Assembly (NCBI GenBank): GCA_934402515.1
Contig: CAKRTZ010000009.1
Location: forward strand, 1-54,168
Direction of reading: 5' to 3'
DNA from: an uncultured Lachnospiraceae bacterium
GTDB lineage: Bacteria; Bacillota; Clostridia; Lachnospirales; Lachnospiraceae
DNA: 54,168 nt
This document shows positions 25,983 through 33,591 of this stretch, piece by piece; positions within the stretch are counted from its first letter, which is position 1, and the number at the start of each line of letters is the position of its first letter. Made by a program: the position numbers and the translations under genes. A model generated the notes under the pieces. The model was not told where the DNA came from and did no database searches. It saw only the letters and a program-made list of their open reading frames with translations.

Positions 25983-26288
25983 TTAAGCATTAATCTTGTC
26001 AATTTTAACCTGAGTGTATGCTTGTCTATGACCGTTTTTCTTGTGATAGCCAGTCTTTCTCTTATATTTGTAAACGATGACTTTTTTGCCTCTTCCCTGC
26101 TCCATAACGGTTGCGGTTACAGTTGCACCCTTCACGTCATCAGCTACTTTTAAAGTAGAATCGCTGACTGCAATCACCTGGTCAAAGGTTACTGTGTTTC
26201 CAGCTTCAACATCAAGCTTCTCAACTTTAATGATGTCACCTTCAGAAACCTTGTACTGCTTTCCACCTGTTGCGATAATTGCGTACAT
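25983..26288 (-). CDS. rplU: 50S ribosomal protein L21
   Basis: 101 residues, normal length. It begins MYAIIATGGKQYKVSEGDII and ends with the family's KYKRKTGYHKKNGHRQ...TQVKI. A ribosome site (AGGAGGTG) precedes the start, and a structured leader and consensus promoter lie upstream. First gene of the rplU-prp-rpmA unit. Confidence 0.97.
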   Translation of the reverse strand: MYAIIATGGKQYKVSEGDIIKVEKLDVEAGNTVTFDQVIAVSDSTLKVADDVKGATVTATVMEQGRGKKVIVYKYKRKTGYHKKNGHRQAYTQVKIDKINA

Positions 26289-26370
26289 ATGGCACCTCCT
26301 ATTATTTACTCGCTACCTACGGTGGTATCCGCAAGCGGACACACTTCTAACCTCAGTATGCGGCATACTT
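26289..26370 (-). promoter_or_regulatory. Probable L21 mRNA leader (autoregulatory ribosomal-protein leader)
   Basis: The 5' leader of rplU holds two hairpins: AGTATG-CCG-CATACT (26356-26370) and TCCGC-TT-GCGGA (26329-26340). The second is followed by TACCACCG, which resembles the conserved part of the Firmicute L21 leader family. The structure ends just before the ribosome site. Covariance-model scoring was not possible here. Confidence 0.6.
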
Positions 26371-26374
26371 GTAT

Positions 26375-26403
26375 ATATTACATCTGCTCTCCGAATTTGT
26401 CAA
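26375..26403 (-). promoter_or_regulatory. Promoter of rplU-prp-rpmA
   Basis: On the minus strand TTGACA (26398-26403), 17 bases, TAATAT (26375-26380). The -35 is consensus and begins eight bases after the argC stop. Confidence 0.88.
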
Positions 26404-26411
26404 CAAAATTT

Positions 26412-27365
26412 TTATAGATTTAATCCTTTTGTTTCCTCGCAGCCTGTCATCAGGTTCATGCACTGGATGGCAGCTCCGGAGGCTCCTTTTCCCAGGTTGT
26501 CAAAACGGGAACTTACCAGAAGTCGTTCCTCATTTCCGGTTATAAAGATTTCCAGTCCATCCCAGCCGGATTTGCCGTTACCGGACAGAAAGCCCCGCAT
26601 TTCTTCTTCACAGCCAAATTTCCTTACTTTTATAAAAGGTTGTTTTGCGGCATCGTAATAGGATGCATAAAAGTCGTGAAGTTCTTCCGGTGTGACTTTT
26701 TTGTTTAGCAAATTCGTATAGATAGGAAGAGACACCACCATGCCACTGTAATAATCGGATACAATAGGAGAAAACAAAGGCTCCTGGGTCAGACCGCAGA
26801 CTGTTTTCATTTCCTTTAAATGCTTGTGTTTCTGGGACAGGGCATACTCCCTGGGAGCATCCAGCTCCACCGCTCTGCCCTCCGCCTGGTACTCTGCAAT
26901 CATTTTCTTGCCGCCGCCGCTGTAACCGGTGAGGGAAAAACTGACCACAGGATAATTGGCAGGCATGATCTGTTCTTTTATCAAAGGATAAAGAAGGGAA
27001 ATGAGGCCGGTGGCATGGCAGCCGGGAACGGCGACACGCTTGCCGGTGCGGATTGCCTCTCTGTGTGCCGGGGAAAGCTCCGGAAACCCGTAAGCCCATC
27101 CATTTTCCGTACGGTGGGCTGTGGAGGAATCAATGATGCGTACATGGTCATTTTCCACCAGGCTCACTGCCTCAATCGCCGCCGCATCCGGCAGACACAG
27201 GAAAGTAATGTCTGATGCATTAATCAGCTTTCCACGTTCCACCGGGTCTTTCCGTTTTTCCGGATCGATGGTGAGAATTTCCACATCATCCCGTCCCTGA
27301 AACCGCTCGTTAATCCGCAGTCCGGTGGTTCCTTCGCTTCCGTCAATATAAACCTTTGTTTTCAT
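26412..27365 (-). CDS. argC: N-acetyl-gamma-glutamyl-phosphate reductase ArgC (short type)
   Basis: 317 residues, the shorter of the two ArgC types. The N-terminus VYIDGSEGTTGLRINERF is the NADP-binding glycine-rich turn, the catalytic Cys is in VPGCHATG, and YSGGGKKMI and GKGASGAAIQCMNL are further signatures. It reduces N-acetylglutamyl phosphate to the semialdehyde in arginine synthesis. No other arg gene is in the window. It lies 30 bases after trxA on the same strand, with no terminator visible between them. Confidence 0.93.
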   Translation of the reverse strand: MKTKVYIDGSEGTTGLRINERFQGRDDVEILTIDPEKRKDPVERGKLINASDITFLCLPDAAAIEAVSLVENDHVRIIDSSTAHRTENGWAYGFPELSPAHREAIRTGKRVAVPGCHATGLISLLYPLIKEQIMPANYPVVSFSLTGYSGGGKKMIAEYQAEGRAVELDAPREYALSQKHKHLKEMKTVCGLTQEPLFSPIVSDYYSGMVVSLPIYTNLLNKKVTPEELHDFYASYYDAAKQPFIKVRKFGCEEEMRGFLSGNGKSGWDGLEIFITGNEERLLVSSRFDNLGKGASGAAIQCMNLMTGCEETKGLNL

Positions 27366-27395
27366 CCTGAATTGTGCCTTTCTTTTTATAAAGAA

Positions 27396-27701
27396 TTAAT
27401 GAACTAACGCCAATACTTCTTCCTTGGGAATCACGCCCACAGACTGGTTGATCACCTTGCCCTTTTCAAAAACCAACAGGGTGGGGATACTCATCACGCC
27501 AAAACGCACAGCCAGTTCCTGCTGTTCATCGGTGTTTACCTTGCCTACCAGGAAGGAATCATTTTCCTCTGCCACCTGGTCAATGACCGGGGACATCATT
27601 TTGCAGGGCATGCACCAGGACGCCCAGAAGTCCACCAGAACCTTTTTGTCTGTATTCATAACCTCGTCAAAATTTTCTGCTGTAATGGTAATAACGCTCA
27701 T
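27396..27701 (-). CDS. trxA: Thioredoxin
   Basis: 101 residues from the ATG at 27701, with AAAGGAG upstream; the open frame runs on to 27881 through the promoter region and is not coding there. The active site is WASWCMPCK (Cys30, Cys33), with Met in place of the usual Gly of WCGPC. The cis-Pro segment is VMSIPTLLVFEKG. It is a general disulfide reductase. Probably co-transcribed with argC. Confidence 0.94.
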   Translation of the reverse strand: MSVITITAENFDEVMNTDKKVLVDFWASWCMPCKMMSPVIDQVAEENDSFLVGKVNTDEQQELAVRFGVMSIPTLLVFEKGKVINQSVGVIPKEEVLALVH

Positions 27702-27747
27702 TGTAAAATCTCCTTTCTGAAAGCGATTGATACACATGATTATTGTC

Positions 27748-27776
27748 AGTATATCAAACTTTAACATTTTTGAAAA
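27748..27776 (-). promoter_or_regulatory. Promoter of trxA-argC
   Basis: On the minus strand TTTTCA (27771-27776), 17 bases, then TGA-TATACT, an extended -10 (-10 at 27748-27753). It is divergent from the promoter of the glycine-riboswitch gene. Confidence 0.7.
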
Positions 27777-27783
27777 TTGGTAA

Positions 27784-27812
27784 TTGTATTTTTCGATGTA
27801 GTGTGATAAAGT
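27784..27812 (+). promoter_or_regulatory. Promoter of the glycine-riboswitch/symporter transcript
   Basis: TTGTAT (27784-27789), 17 bases, then TGA-TAAAGT with an extended -10 (-10 at 27807-27812). The predicted start near 27819 lies just ahead of the small hairpin that precedes the aptamer. Confidence 0.6.
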
Positions 27813-27840
27813 GTTTTCGTTGGACAAATAAATGTCCGCA

Positions 27841-27931
27841 CTCTGGAGAGTCCCCTTGCAGGGGCGCCGAAGGTGTAACACAGTGCAACAAAGGCGTTGC
27901 GCTGCCTATCTCTCAGGCACAAAGGACAGAG
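27841..27931 (+). promoter_or_regulatory. Glycine riboswitch, single aptamer
   Basis: Conserved glycine-aptamer blocks are present in order: CTCTGGAGAG, GGCGCCGAAGG, then TCTCAGGCACAAAGGACAGAG. P1 pairs CTCTG (27841-27845) with CAGAG (27927-27931). Only one aptamer is seen. A short helix GGACA/TGTCC (27822-27837) abuts its 5' side and may stand in for the missing partner aptamer. It sits in the leader of a Na+/alanine-glycine symporter gene, a common target of single glycine riboswitches. Confidence 0.95.
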
Positions 27932-27937
27932 CAATTG

Positions 27938-27980
27938 CATGTTCTTATCTTCGGAGACACGAAACCAAAGGAGGAACATG
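27938..27980 (+). promoter_or_regulatory. Candidate expression platform: helix covering the ribosome site
   Basis: CATGTTC (27938-27944) can pair with GAACATG (27974-27980), and U45-U46 can extend the helix into the AAAGGAGG ribosome site at 27967-27974. No intrinsic terminator is visible between aptamer and start, so control of translation initiation is more likely than termination. Direction of the switch is not shown by sequence. Confidence 0.5.
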
Positions 27981-27984
27981 TAAC

Positions 27985-29391
27985 ATGTTCGAATCATTCA
28001 ACTCTATCTTAGGGAAGATTGATGACTTTGTATGGGGTCTTCCACTCATTATCCTCATTCTGGCCGTCGGTATTTTCCTCACCGTGCGTTTAAAAGGTGT
28101 ACAGTTCACCAATCTGGGACGCGCATTCCGTTACATTATTAAAAATGAAAGAAGTGGCGAACACGGAGAAGTCAGCAGTTTCGGTGCTCTCTGTACCGCA
28201 CTTTCCGCTACCATCGGAACCGGTAACATCGTAGGTGTTGCTACTGCTCTTGTAGCCGGTGGTCCCGGTGCCCTGTTCTGGATGTGGCTTGCCGCTTTAC
28301 TGGGCACGGCTACCAAATATGCCGAGTGTCTGTTAGCAGTGAAATACCGGAAAGTCGATGCCGATGGACATATCGTAGGAGGTCCCTTCTACTACATAGA
28401 AACCGGTATGGGCAAACAGTGGAAATGGCTTGCCAAAATTTTCGCCTTCTTTGGCGTAGGTGTAGGTCTTCTCGGTATCGGTACCTTTACCCAGGTCAAC
28501 GGGATCTCCTCCGCTGTCAACAATTTCTTTGATCCCAATAATGCCTGGACGATCAATCTGTTTGGTCGTACTTACTCTTGGACAGTTGTTATCGCCGGCG
28601 TGATTCTTACCCTTTGTGTGGCACTGGTTATCATCGGTGGCCTGAAACGAATCTCCAGAGTTGCTGAGTTGATCGTTCCCTTCATGGCAGCTTTGTATGT
28701 CCTTATTGGTGTTTTGATTATTCTCTTTAATATTACCAAAGTGCCTGCCGCTTTAGTTCTCATTGTCCAAAGTGCATTTGGTCTCAAGGCCGCAGCTGGC
28801 GGCGCTGTAGGTGCCATGATTGTTGCCATGCAGAAAGGTATCGCCCGTGGCATCTTCTCCAACGAGGCTGGTCTTGGTAGTGCTCCTATCGCAGCCGCTG
28901 CTGCACACACCCATGAGCCGGTTCGCCAGGGTCTGATTTCCATGACCGGTACGTTTATTGATACCATTATCATCTGTACCATGACCGGTCTTGCCATTGT
29001 CATTACCGGAGCCTGGGATATGGGACTGGAAGGCGTTGCTGTTACCACAAAGGCGTTTGAACTGGGACTTCCTTTCCCAAATCAGGTATGCGCTTTTATT
29101 CTCATGGTTTGTCTGGTATTCTTCGCTTTCACCACCACCCTGGGCTGGGACTACTATTCCGAGCGCTGCCTGGAGTACCTTACCGGCGGTAAGAAGAAGG
29201 TGATAAAGGTATACCGTTGGATTTACATTCTGGCTATCTTTATCGGACCTTACATGACCGTTGCTGCAGTATGGACGATTGCGGATATTTTCAACGGACT
29301 GATGGCACTGCCCAACCTGATTGCACTGGTTGCATTAAGTGGTGTGGTAGCTGCAGAAACCAAAGATTATCTCACCCGGTATAAAGATTGA
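27985..29391 (+). CDS. Alanine/glycine:cation (Na+) symporter, AGCS family
   Basis: 468 residues from the ATG at 27985, with AAAGGAGG 10 bases upstream; the frame is open further upstream through the riboswitch and is not coding there. About ten to eleven membrane helices. Family signatures: LCTALSATIGTGNIVGVATAL, PGALFWMWLAALLGTATKYAE, and GIFSNEAGLGSAPIAAAAAHT. The family imports alanine or glycine with Na+. Control by a glycine riboswitch favours glycine as a relevant substrate. Single gene, ended by a strong terminator. Confidence 0.95.
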   Translation: MFESFNSILGKIDDFVWGLPLIILILAVGIFLTVRLKGVQFTNLGRAFRYIIKNERSGEHGEVSSFGALCTALSATIGTGNIVGVATALVAGGPGALFWMWLAALLGTATKYAECLLAVKYRKVDADGHIVGGPFYYIETGMGKQWKWLAKIFAFFGVGVGLLGIGTFTQVNGISSAVNNFFDPNNAWTINLFGRTYSWTVVIAGVILTLCVALVIIGGLKRISRVAELIVPFMAALYVLIGVLIILFNITKVPAALVLIVQSAFGLKAAAGGAVGAMIVAMQKGIARGIFSNEAGLGSAPIAAAAAHTHEPVRQGLISMTGTFIDTIIICTMTGLAIVITGAWDMGLEGVAVTTKAFELGLPFPNQVCAFILMVCLVFFAFTTTLGWDYYSERCLEYLTGGKKKVIKVYRWIYILAIFIGPYMTVAAVWTIADIFNGLMALPNLIALVALSGVVAAETKDYLTRYKD

Positions 29392-29402
29392 TTTTGATAG
29401 CT

Positions 29403-29442
29403 TACCCGGTACACAACCTAAACGTGTACCGGGTATTTTTTT
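29403..29442 (+). terminator. Intrinsic terminator after the symporter gene
   Basis: A 12-bp perfect stem (TACCCGGTACAC / GTGTACCGGGTA) with a 9-base loop is followed by seven T. It lies between the convergent symporter and copA genes. Confidence 0.95.
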
Positions 29443-29450
29443 ACCTTCTC

Positions 29451-29660
29451 TTATTCAATTCCAGTCACTTCGTAACCGGCATCCTTTACAGCGACGGTTA
29501 AGGCATCGTTACTAACGGATTCGTCCACATCTACAACAGCTTTCTTGTCGTCCAGACTTACGGTGACACCTTTGACACCGGGCACCCCGCGCAGTGCCTT
29601 CTCTACATGACCTACACAGTGCATGCACATCATACCTTCTACATGAATTGTTTTTTTCAT
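29451..29660 (-). CDS. Candidate internally initiated CopZ-like copper chaperone (in frame within copA)
   Basis: The last 69 codons of copA begin with ATG (29658-29660) preceded by GTGAGG, the GAGG core (29669-29672) being eight bases from the ATG. That is a good ribosome site for an otherwise uninterrupted frame. The product would be a complete single HMA domain (MKKTIHVEGMMCMHCVGH...), the size of free CopZ. In other bacteria one copA gene can yield both the ATPase and a free chaperone by other recoding means. Separate translation here is inferred from the ribosome site only. Confidence 0.5.
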   Translation of the reverse strand: MKKTIHVEGMMCMHCVGHVEKALRGVPGVKGVTVSLDDKKAVVDVDESVSNDALTVAVKDAGYEVTGIE

Positions 29661-32099
29661 TGTTGTTTCCTCACTTTCTTTTTTGCTTGGCTGCATTTCT
29701 GTCTCCTGCATTGTTACAGGAGTGATTTCTACGTTCTGATTTGTTTTGTTACTTTTCTCCTGGCGGAGTTTTACACGTTTTAAGCGCAGTGCATTGCTGA
29801 CCACGCACACGCTGCTGAGACTCATGGCAGCCGCGCCAAACATGGGATTTAATTTTAACTGGAACAGAGGGTAAAGGACACCCGCCGCCAGGGGAATTCC
29901 GATACTGTTATAAAAGAATGCCCAGAAAAGGTTCTCTTTAATATTGCGGATAACCTTGTGGCTTAAATGAATCACTCCTGCCACATCCATAAGGTCGCTG
30001 CGCATCAGTACCACATCTGCGCTTTCCAGTGCCACATCGGTACCGGCGCCGATGGCAATTCCCACATCCGCTCTTGCCAGTGCAGGGGCATCGTTGATAC
30101 CGTCGCCCACCATTGCCACTTTGTATCCCGCACTTTGTAACTGGGCAATTTTTTCTTCCTTCTGGTTGGGAAGAACCTGGGCAATGACTTCATCCACGCC
30201 CACCTGTTTCTGAATGGCTTTCGCTGTCTGTTCGTGGTCACCGGTGAGCATCACCACATGAATATGATAATCTTTTAGTTTCTGGATAGCCTCCGGGGAG
30301 GATTCCTTAATCACATCTGCCACGGCGATAATTCCAAGAATCGTGCCTTTTCCGTCGCCCTGTTCCATTTTTCCAAAAATCAACGGTGTTTTTCCCTGGG
30401 TGGCAAATTCCTGCAATTTCCCGGAAACGGCTTTCGGGAGGGAAAGTCCCAGGCTTTGTACCATCGACTCATTTCCTGCAAAGCAGTCCACGCCGTCCAC
30501 AGTACCTTTGATTCCATGTCCAAACACTGCCTCAAAGTTCTGTACCGGGGCACAGATCAGACCATCTTCCTCACACTGCTCCAGAATTGCCTGGGCTAAG
30601 GGATGCTCACTTCCTTTTTCCAAAGCCCCTGCAAGAGCAAGCAGTTGTTTCGGTTCCATGCCTTCGTAGGCGTATACATCGGTGACACGGGGCTTTCCTT
30701 CAGTGATGGTTCCGGTTTTGTCTAACACAACGGTGTCCACCAGATGTGCCATTTCCAGCGCCTCACCGGATTTAATCAGGATGCCGTTCTCCGCACCTTT
30801 TCCGGTTCCCACCATAATCGCTACCGGAGTGGCAAGTCCTAAGGCACAGGGACAGGAAATCACCAGTACCGCGATGCCGCAGGACATGGCAAACTCAAAG
30901 CTGGCTCCTGCCAGTAACCAGATTAAAAACGTTGCCAGAGCGATGCAGATAACCACAGGAACAAAGACGCCTGCAATTTTGTCTGCCATCTTTGCGATGG
31001 GGGCTTTGGAGGCAGATGCCTCCTCCACCAGCCGGATAATCTGGGATAAGGTGGTATCCTGTCCGACCTTGGTGGCACGCATGTGAATCAGTCCGGATTT
31101 GTTTAAGGAGGCGGAAACCACGGTATCGCCCTCCTTCTTTTCTACAGGAATACTCTCGCCGGTGATGGCGGATTCATCAAAGGCACTGTGTCCTTCCACG
31201 ATGACACCATCCACCGCCGCAGCCTCGCCGGGACGAAGTACCAGAATATCGCCGGATATCACTTCCTCTGCGGGAATTTCCACCTCGGCGTCATTCCGCA
31301 GCACATGCACCTTTTTCGGTGCCAGGTTCAACAGCTTGGTAATCGCCTCACTGGTGCGTCCCTTGGATTTGGACTCCAGATATTTGCCCACGGTAATCAG
31401 AGTGAGAATCATGCCGGCAGACTCAAAATACAGGTCGTGGCTGTACTGGGTCACCACATCCGTCTGTCCGTAGCCCAGTCCATAGCCAATCCGGTAGATA
31501 GCGTAGACACCGTAGACTACAGAGGCACCGGCGCCGATGGCAACCAGGGAATCCATGTTGGGACTCCGGTGTGCCAGAGTCTTAAAGCCGTTGATGAAAA
31601 ACTTTTTGTTGATAATCAAAATCGGCAGTACCAGTAAAAACTGGGTGAAGGAATAAGTCAACGCGTTCTGGGCACCATGGAGATACTTCATGGTAAGGGG
31701 CGGCATCCCCACACCCAGCCAGTTGTAAATCATGTGTCCCATGGAGACATACATTAAGGGAATTAACAGAACGATGGACCAGATCAGGCGTTTTTTCATC
31801 TGTTCCTGCTCTTTTTTCTGCAAGTCCGCCGGGCTTTCTGCTTTCGCTGCCGGCTGGGCACCCTGTCCGGCATTTCCCTTTTTCTGGCGGAGGCTTGCCC
31901 CGTAGCCCGCCTTTTCCACTGCCTGTTCAATGGCAGTGCTGTTTAACCGGTTTTCGTCATATTCCACCTGCATGCTGTTGGTCAGCAGATTGACGGTGAC
32001 TTTATCCATTCCTTCCAGCCTGCTCACTGCCTTCTCCACATGGGAGGAGCAGGCAGAACAGCTCATGCCGGTCACATCATAGGTTGCTTTTTTACTCAT
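29451..32099 (-). CDS. copA: Copper-exporting P1B-type ATPase CopA with N- and C-terminal metal-binding domains
   Basis: 882 residues. An N-terminal HMA domain carries GMSCSACSSH (Cys14, Cys17). A Lys/Gln/Glu-rich linker leads to eight predicted membrane helices. Signatures: TGES in the actuator, the ion-binding SCPCALGLATP, the phosphorylation site DKTGTITEG, SEHPLAQAI with the P1B His-Pro, and MVGDGINDAPAL. A second HMA domain at residues about 814-882 carries GMMCMHC (Cys825, Cys828). The CPC motif and the CsoR partner indicate Cu(I) export. AAAGGAGAGG precedes the start, 14 bases after csoR. A C-terminal HMA is unusual for CopA and resembles a fused CopZ. Confidence 0.96.
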   Translation of the reverse strand: MSKKATYDVTGMSCSACSSHVEKAVSRLEGMDKVTVNLLTNSMQVEYDENRLNSTAIEQAVEKAGYGASLRQKKGNAGQGAQPAAKAESPADLQKKEQEQMKKRLIWSIVLLIPLMYVSMGHMIYNWLGVGMPPLTMKYLHGAQNALTYSFTQFLLVLPILIINKKFFINGFKTLAHRSPNMDSLVAIGAGASVVYGVYAIYRIGYGLGYGQTDVVTQYSHDLYFESAGMILTLITVGKYLESKSKGRTSEAITKLLNLAPKKVHVLRNDAEVEIPAEEVISGDILVLRPGEAAAVDGVIVEGHSAFDESAITGESIPVEKKEGDTVVSASLNKSGLIHMRATKVGQDTTLSQIIRLVEEASASKAPIAKMADKIAGVFVPVVICIALATFLIWLLAGASFEFAMSCGIAVLVISCPCALGLATPVAIMVGTGKGAENGILIKSGEALEMAHLVDTVVLDKTGTITEGKPRVTDVYAYEGMEPKQLLALAGALEKGSEHPLAQAILEQCEEDGLICAPVQNFEAVFGHGIKGTVDGVDCFAGNESMVQSLGLSLPKAVSGKLQEFATQGKTPLIFGKMEQGDGKGTILGIIAVADVIKESSPEAIQKLKDYHIHVVMLTGDHEQTAKAIQKQVGVDEVIAQVLPNQKEEKIAQLQSAGYKVAMVGDGINDAPALARADVGIAIGAGTDVALESADVVLMRSDLMDVAGVIHLSHKVIRNIKENLFWAFFYNSIGIPLAAGVLYPLFQLKLNPMFGAAAMSLSSVCVVSNALRLKRVKLRQEKSNKTNQNVEITPVTMQETEMQPSKKESEETTMKKTIHVEGMMCMHCVGHVEKALRGVPGVKGVTVSLDDKKAVVDVDESVSNDALTVAVKDAGYEVTGIE

Positions 32100-32113
32100 T
32101 GCTGTCCTCTCCT

Positions 32114-32428
32114 TTATCGCATCAATTTCTTCAAAAGCTCGCAGAGTTCATCCACAGCCTGTTCGTTGCCGTCCTGGATGTCCTTCACCACGCATCCTTT
32201 GATATGGGAGGCAAGGATTTCTTTGGTCAGTCCGTTAAAGGCTGCCTGCACCGCCGCCACCTGGGTGAGAATGTCCACGCAGTAACGTTCTTCCTCTATC
32301 ATAGATTTTACCCCGCGAATCTGTCCTTCTATACGGCTGAGGCGGTTAATCAGTGCCTTTTTTTCCTGCTGCTCCCGAATCCGGTGCTTAGGCTGACCGT
32401 TTTCTTCTTCCTGACAATTACATCCCAT
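32114..32428 (-). CDS. csoR: CsoR-family copper-sensing repressor
   Basis: 104 residues from the ATG at 32428; GAGGTAAG precedes it and homology begins just inside, while the open frame continues to 32557 through the leader and is not coding there. The Cu(I) ligands fit Cys50 (ERYCVDIL), His75 and Cys79 (ASHIKGC), the Cys-His-Cys set of CsoR. The four-helix core begins KKALINRLSRIEGQIRGVK. An extra MGCNC pair sits at the N-terminus. CsoR releases DNA on binding Cu(I). copA follows after 14 bases and two operator-like repeats lie upstream. Confidence 0.94.
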   Translation of the reverse strand: MGCNCQEEENGQPKHRIREQQEKKALINRLSRIEGQIRGVKSMIEEERYCVDILTQVAAVQAAFNGLTKEILASHIKGCVVKDIQDGNEQAVDELCELLKKLMR

Positions 32429-32446
32429 TTTTCTTACCTCAATTCT

Positions 32447-32529
32447 GCGCACGTTTTTTTGCGCATAATGAGTTTGTGTCATGTGCGCGCAGACACAAAT
32501 CTCTTGATTGAAAATTTTATTTTTCAATC
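32447..32529 (-). promoter_or_regulatory. Structured 5' leader of csoR with three hairpins
   Basis: Between the csoR promoter and start codon are three inverted repeats: GATTGAAAA/TTTTCAATC (32506-32529), TTTGTGTC/GACACAAA (32473-32499) and TGCGCA/TGCGCA around a poly-A/T loop (32446-32465). None is a known riboswitch to me. They might also help end readthrough from the cobalamin operon. Confidence 0.45.
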
Positions 32530-32547
32530 TGCCTCCATTTAACTCAA

Positions 32548-32600
32548 ATACCCCCAAGGGGTATACATTACATATACCTCCTGGGGGTATCTTTTGTCAA
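32548..32600 (-). promoter_or_regulatory. csoR-copA promoter with two CsoR-type operators
   Basis: Two 17-base GC-centred inverted repeats, ATACCCCCAAGGGGTAT (32548-32564) and ATACCTCCTGGGGGTAT (32574-32590), have the C-tract/G-tract form of CsoR operators, with centres 26 bases apart. A minus-strand promoter reads TTGACA (32595-32600), 18 bases, TATATG (32571-32576). One operator fills the spacer and the other covers the start region, which predicts repression of csoR-copA until copper binds CsoR. Confidence 0.85.
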
Positions 32601-32605
32601 GACCT

Positions 32606-33118
32606 TTATTGGTTAATTTTTTTCAATACCTTCCGCAAGGGTTTAAAAAGCACCATGCACAGCACAAAATTAGAAATACAGTGGAGAATGTCGTAGGGAA
32701 TTCCCGCCACCCACCAGCTAAAGCCTGCCGCTATGCCGCCACCGATGTAGTAGGGAATGGCACACAGGGCGCCAAAGCAAAGCCCGAAGGAACCGGACAG
32801 CACGCACCAGAACCACACCGATTCCTCCCGGCGGAACAGCCAGGTGAGAAGTACCAGCAGAGGCCACAAATACAGATACATCACCCACCACAAGCCAAAG
32901 CCGTAGATGCAGCCTTCTAATAAGATAAAGGCAGGCACCACCAGCAGTACCTTCCAGCCAAAGGTCAGGGTGTAAAGGATAAACAGCAGGGTCACCAGTT
33001 CCACGTTTGGCAGAAAAGCCAGGGCGTTTTTGGCAACCTCAATGGTGGCAATCATCATGCCCACCAGCGCGATATCCTGTACCGTAATTTTCTTCTGGAA
33101 CCACGTTTTCTGTTTCAT
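32606..33118 (-). CDS. ECF transporter S-component, possibly for a corrinoid
   Basis: 170 residues, about six hydrophobic helices, with a cytosolic basic start (MKQKTWFQKKITVQDIALVGMMIATIEVAKNAL) typical of ECF substrate-binding S-components. The A-rich helix 1 region (GMMIATIE) may contact the shared ECF energising module, which is not in the window. It lies six bases after a DUF4430 gene at the end of the cobalamin operon. That context suggests uptake of cobalamin, cobinamide or a precursor, but the substrate is inferred from position only. Confidence 0.75.
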   Translation of the reverse strand: MKQKTWFQKKITVQDIALVGMMIATIEVAKNALAFLPNVELVTLLFILYTLTFGWKVLLVVPAFILLEGCIYGFGLWWVMYLYLWPLLVLLTWLFRREESVWFWCVLSGSFGLCFGALCAIPYYIGGGIAAGFSWWVAGIPYDILHCISNFVLCMVLFKPLRKVLKKINQ

Positions 33119-33124
33119 AAAAAC

Positions 33125-33538
33125 TTAGTATACGGTGTAAACAATGGCGTAGGTTTCCCCATCTTGTACCGGCTGGGAATCAATGCCATACTCACAGTAT
33201 TCCCCATTCACATAGAATGCCCAGTAAGCGCCATCTTTATTGTAATCGGCAGTGACACCATTGACGGTTTCTACCATCAGACCGTACTCACTCTCTGTAC
33301 CCTCAAAGGTCAGACCTTCCGTTTCTTCCATCGCCTGACGCAGGAATTCCGCATCGGTATGCACCTCATAGCTGGTGGTTGCACCTTCGTTGTCCGTCAC
33401 CTCGATGGTCAGCTCTTTGGCACCCTGCACCGGTTTTGCAGAGAATCTGGTGTAAACAAAAGCAAAGACTGCCACCAGTACCACCAGGGCAATCACCCCA
33501 ATGAGTATGCCTTTTTTGTTTGTTTTCTTCTGTTCCAT
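33125..33538 (-). CDS. Membrane-anchored DUF4430 (transcobalamin C-terminal-like) protein
   Basis: 137 residues: a basic start (MEQKKTNKKG), one membrane helix (about 11-28) and an external domain (about 42-137). The pattern VNGVTADYNKDGAYWAFYVNGEYCEYGID...VQDGETYAIVY is characteristic of DUF4430, which resembles the C-terminal beta domain of mammalian transcobalamin and intrinsic factor. With the ECF S-component next door, a surface binding role for a corrinoid is plausible. An independent promoter may precede it. Confidence 0.85.
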   Translation of the reverse strand: MEQKKTNKKGILIGVIALVVLVAVFAFVYTRFSAKPVQGAKELTIEVTDNEGATTSYEVHTDAEFLRQAMEETEGLTFEGTESEYGLMVETVNGVTADYNKDGAYWAFYVNGEYCEYGIDSQPVQDGETYAIVYTVY

Positions 33539-33591
33539 AATGTTTCTCCTCTCTTTTATGCCTTCTGATCAAATGCCTCCGGCTGTTTTTC

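Noticed and set aside
27702..27881. Upstream extension of trxA
   Set aside because: It runs through the promoter and into the divergent riboswitch region; the ATG at 27701 has the ribosome site and matches thioredoxin length.
27832..27984. Upstream extension of the symporter frame
   Set aside because: It is the glycine riboswitch; the conserved aptamer blocks explain it fully.
32429..32557. Upstream extension of csoR
   Set aside because: It lies in the promoter/operator leader, and CsoR homology starts at the ATG at 32428.
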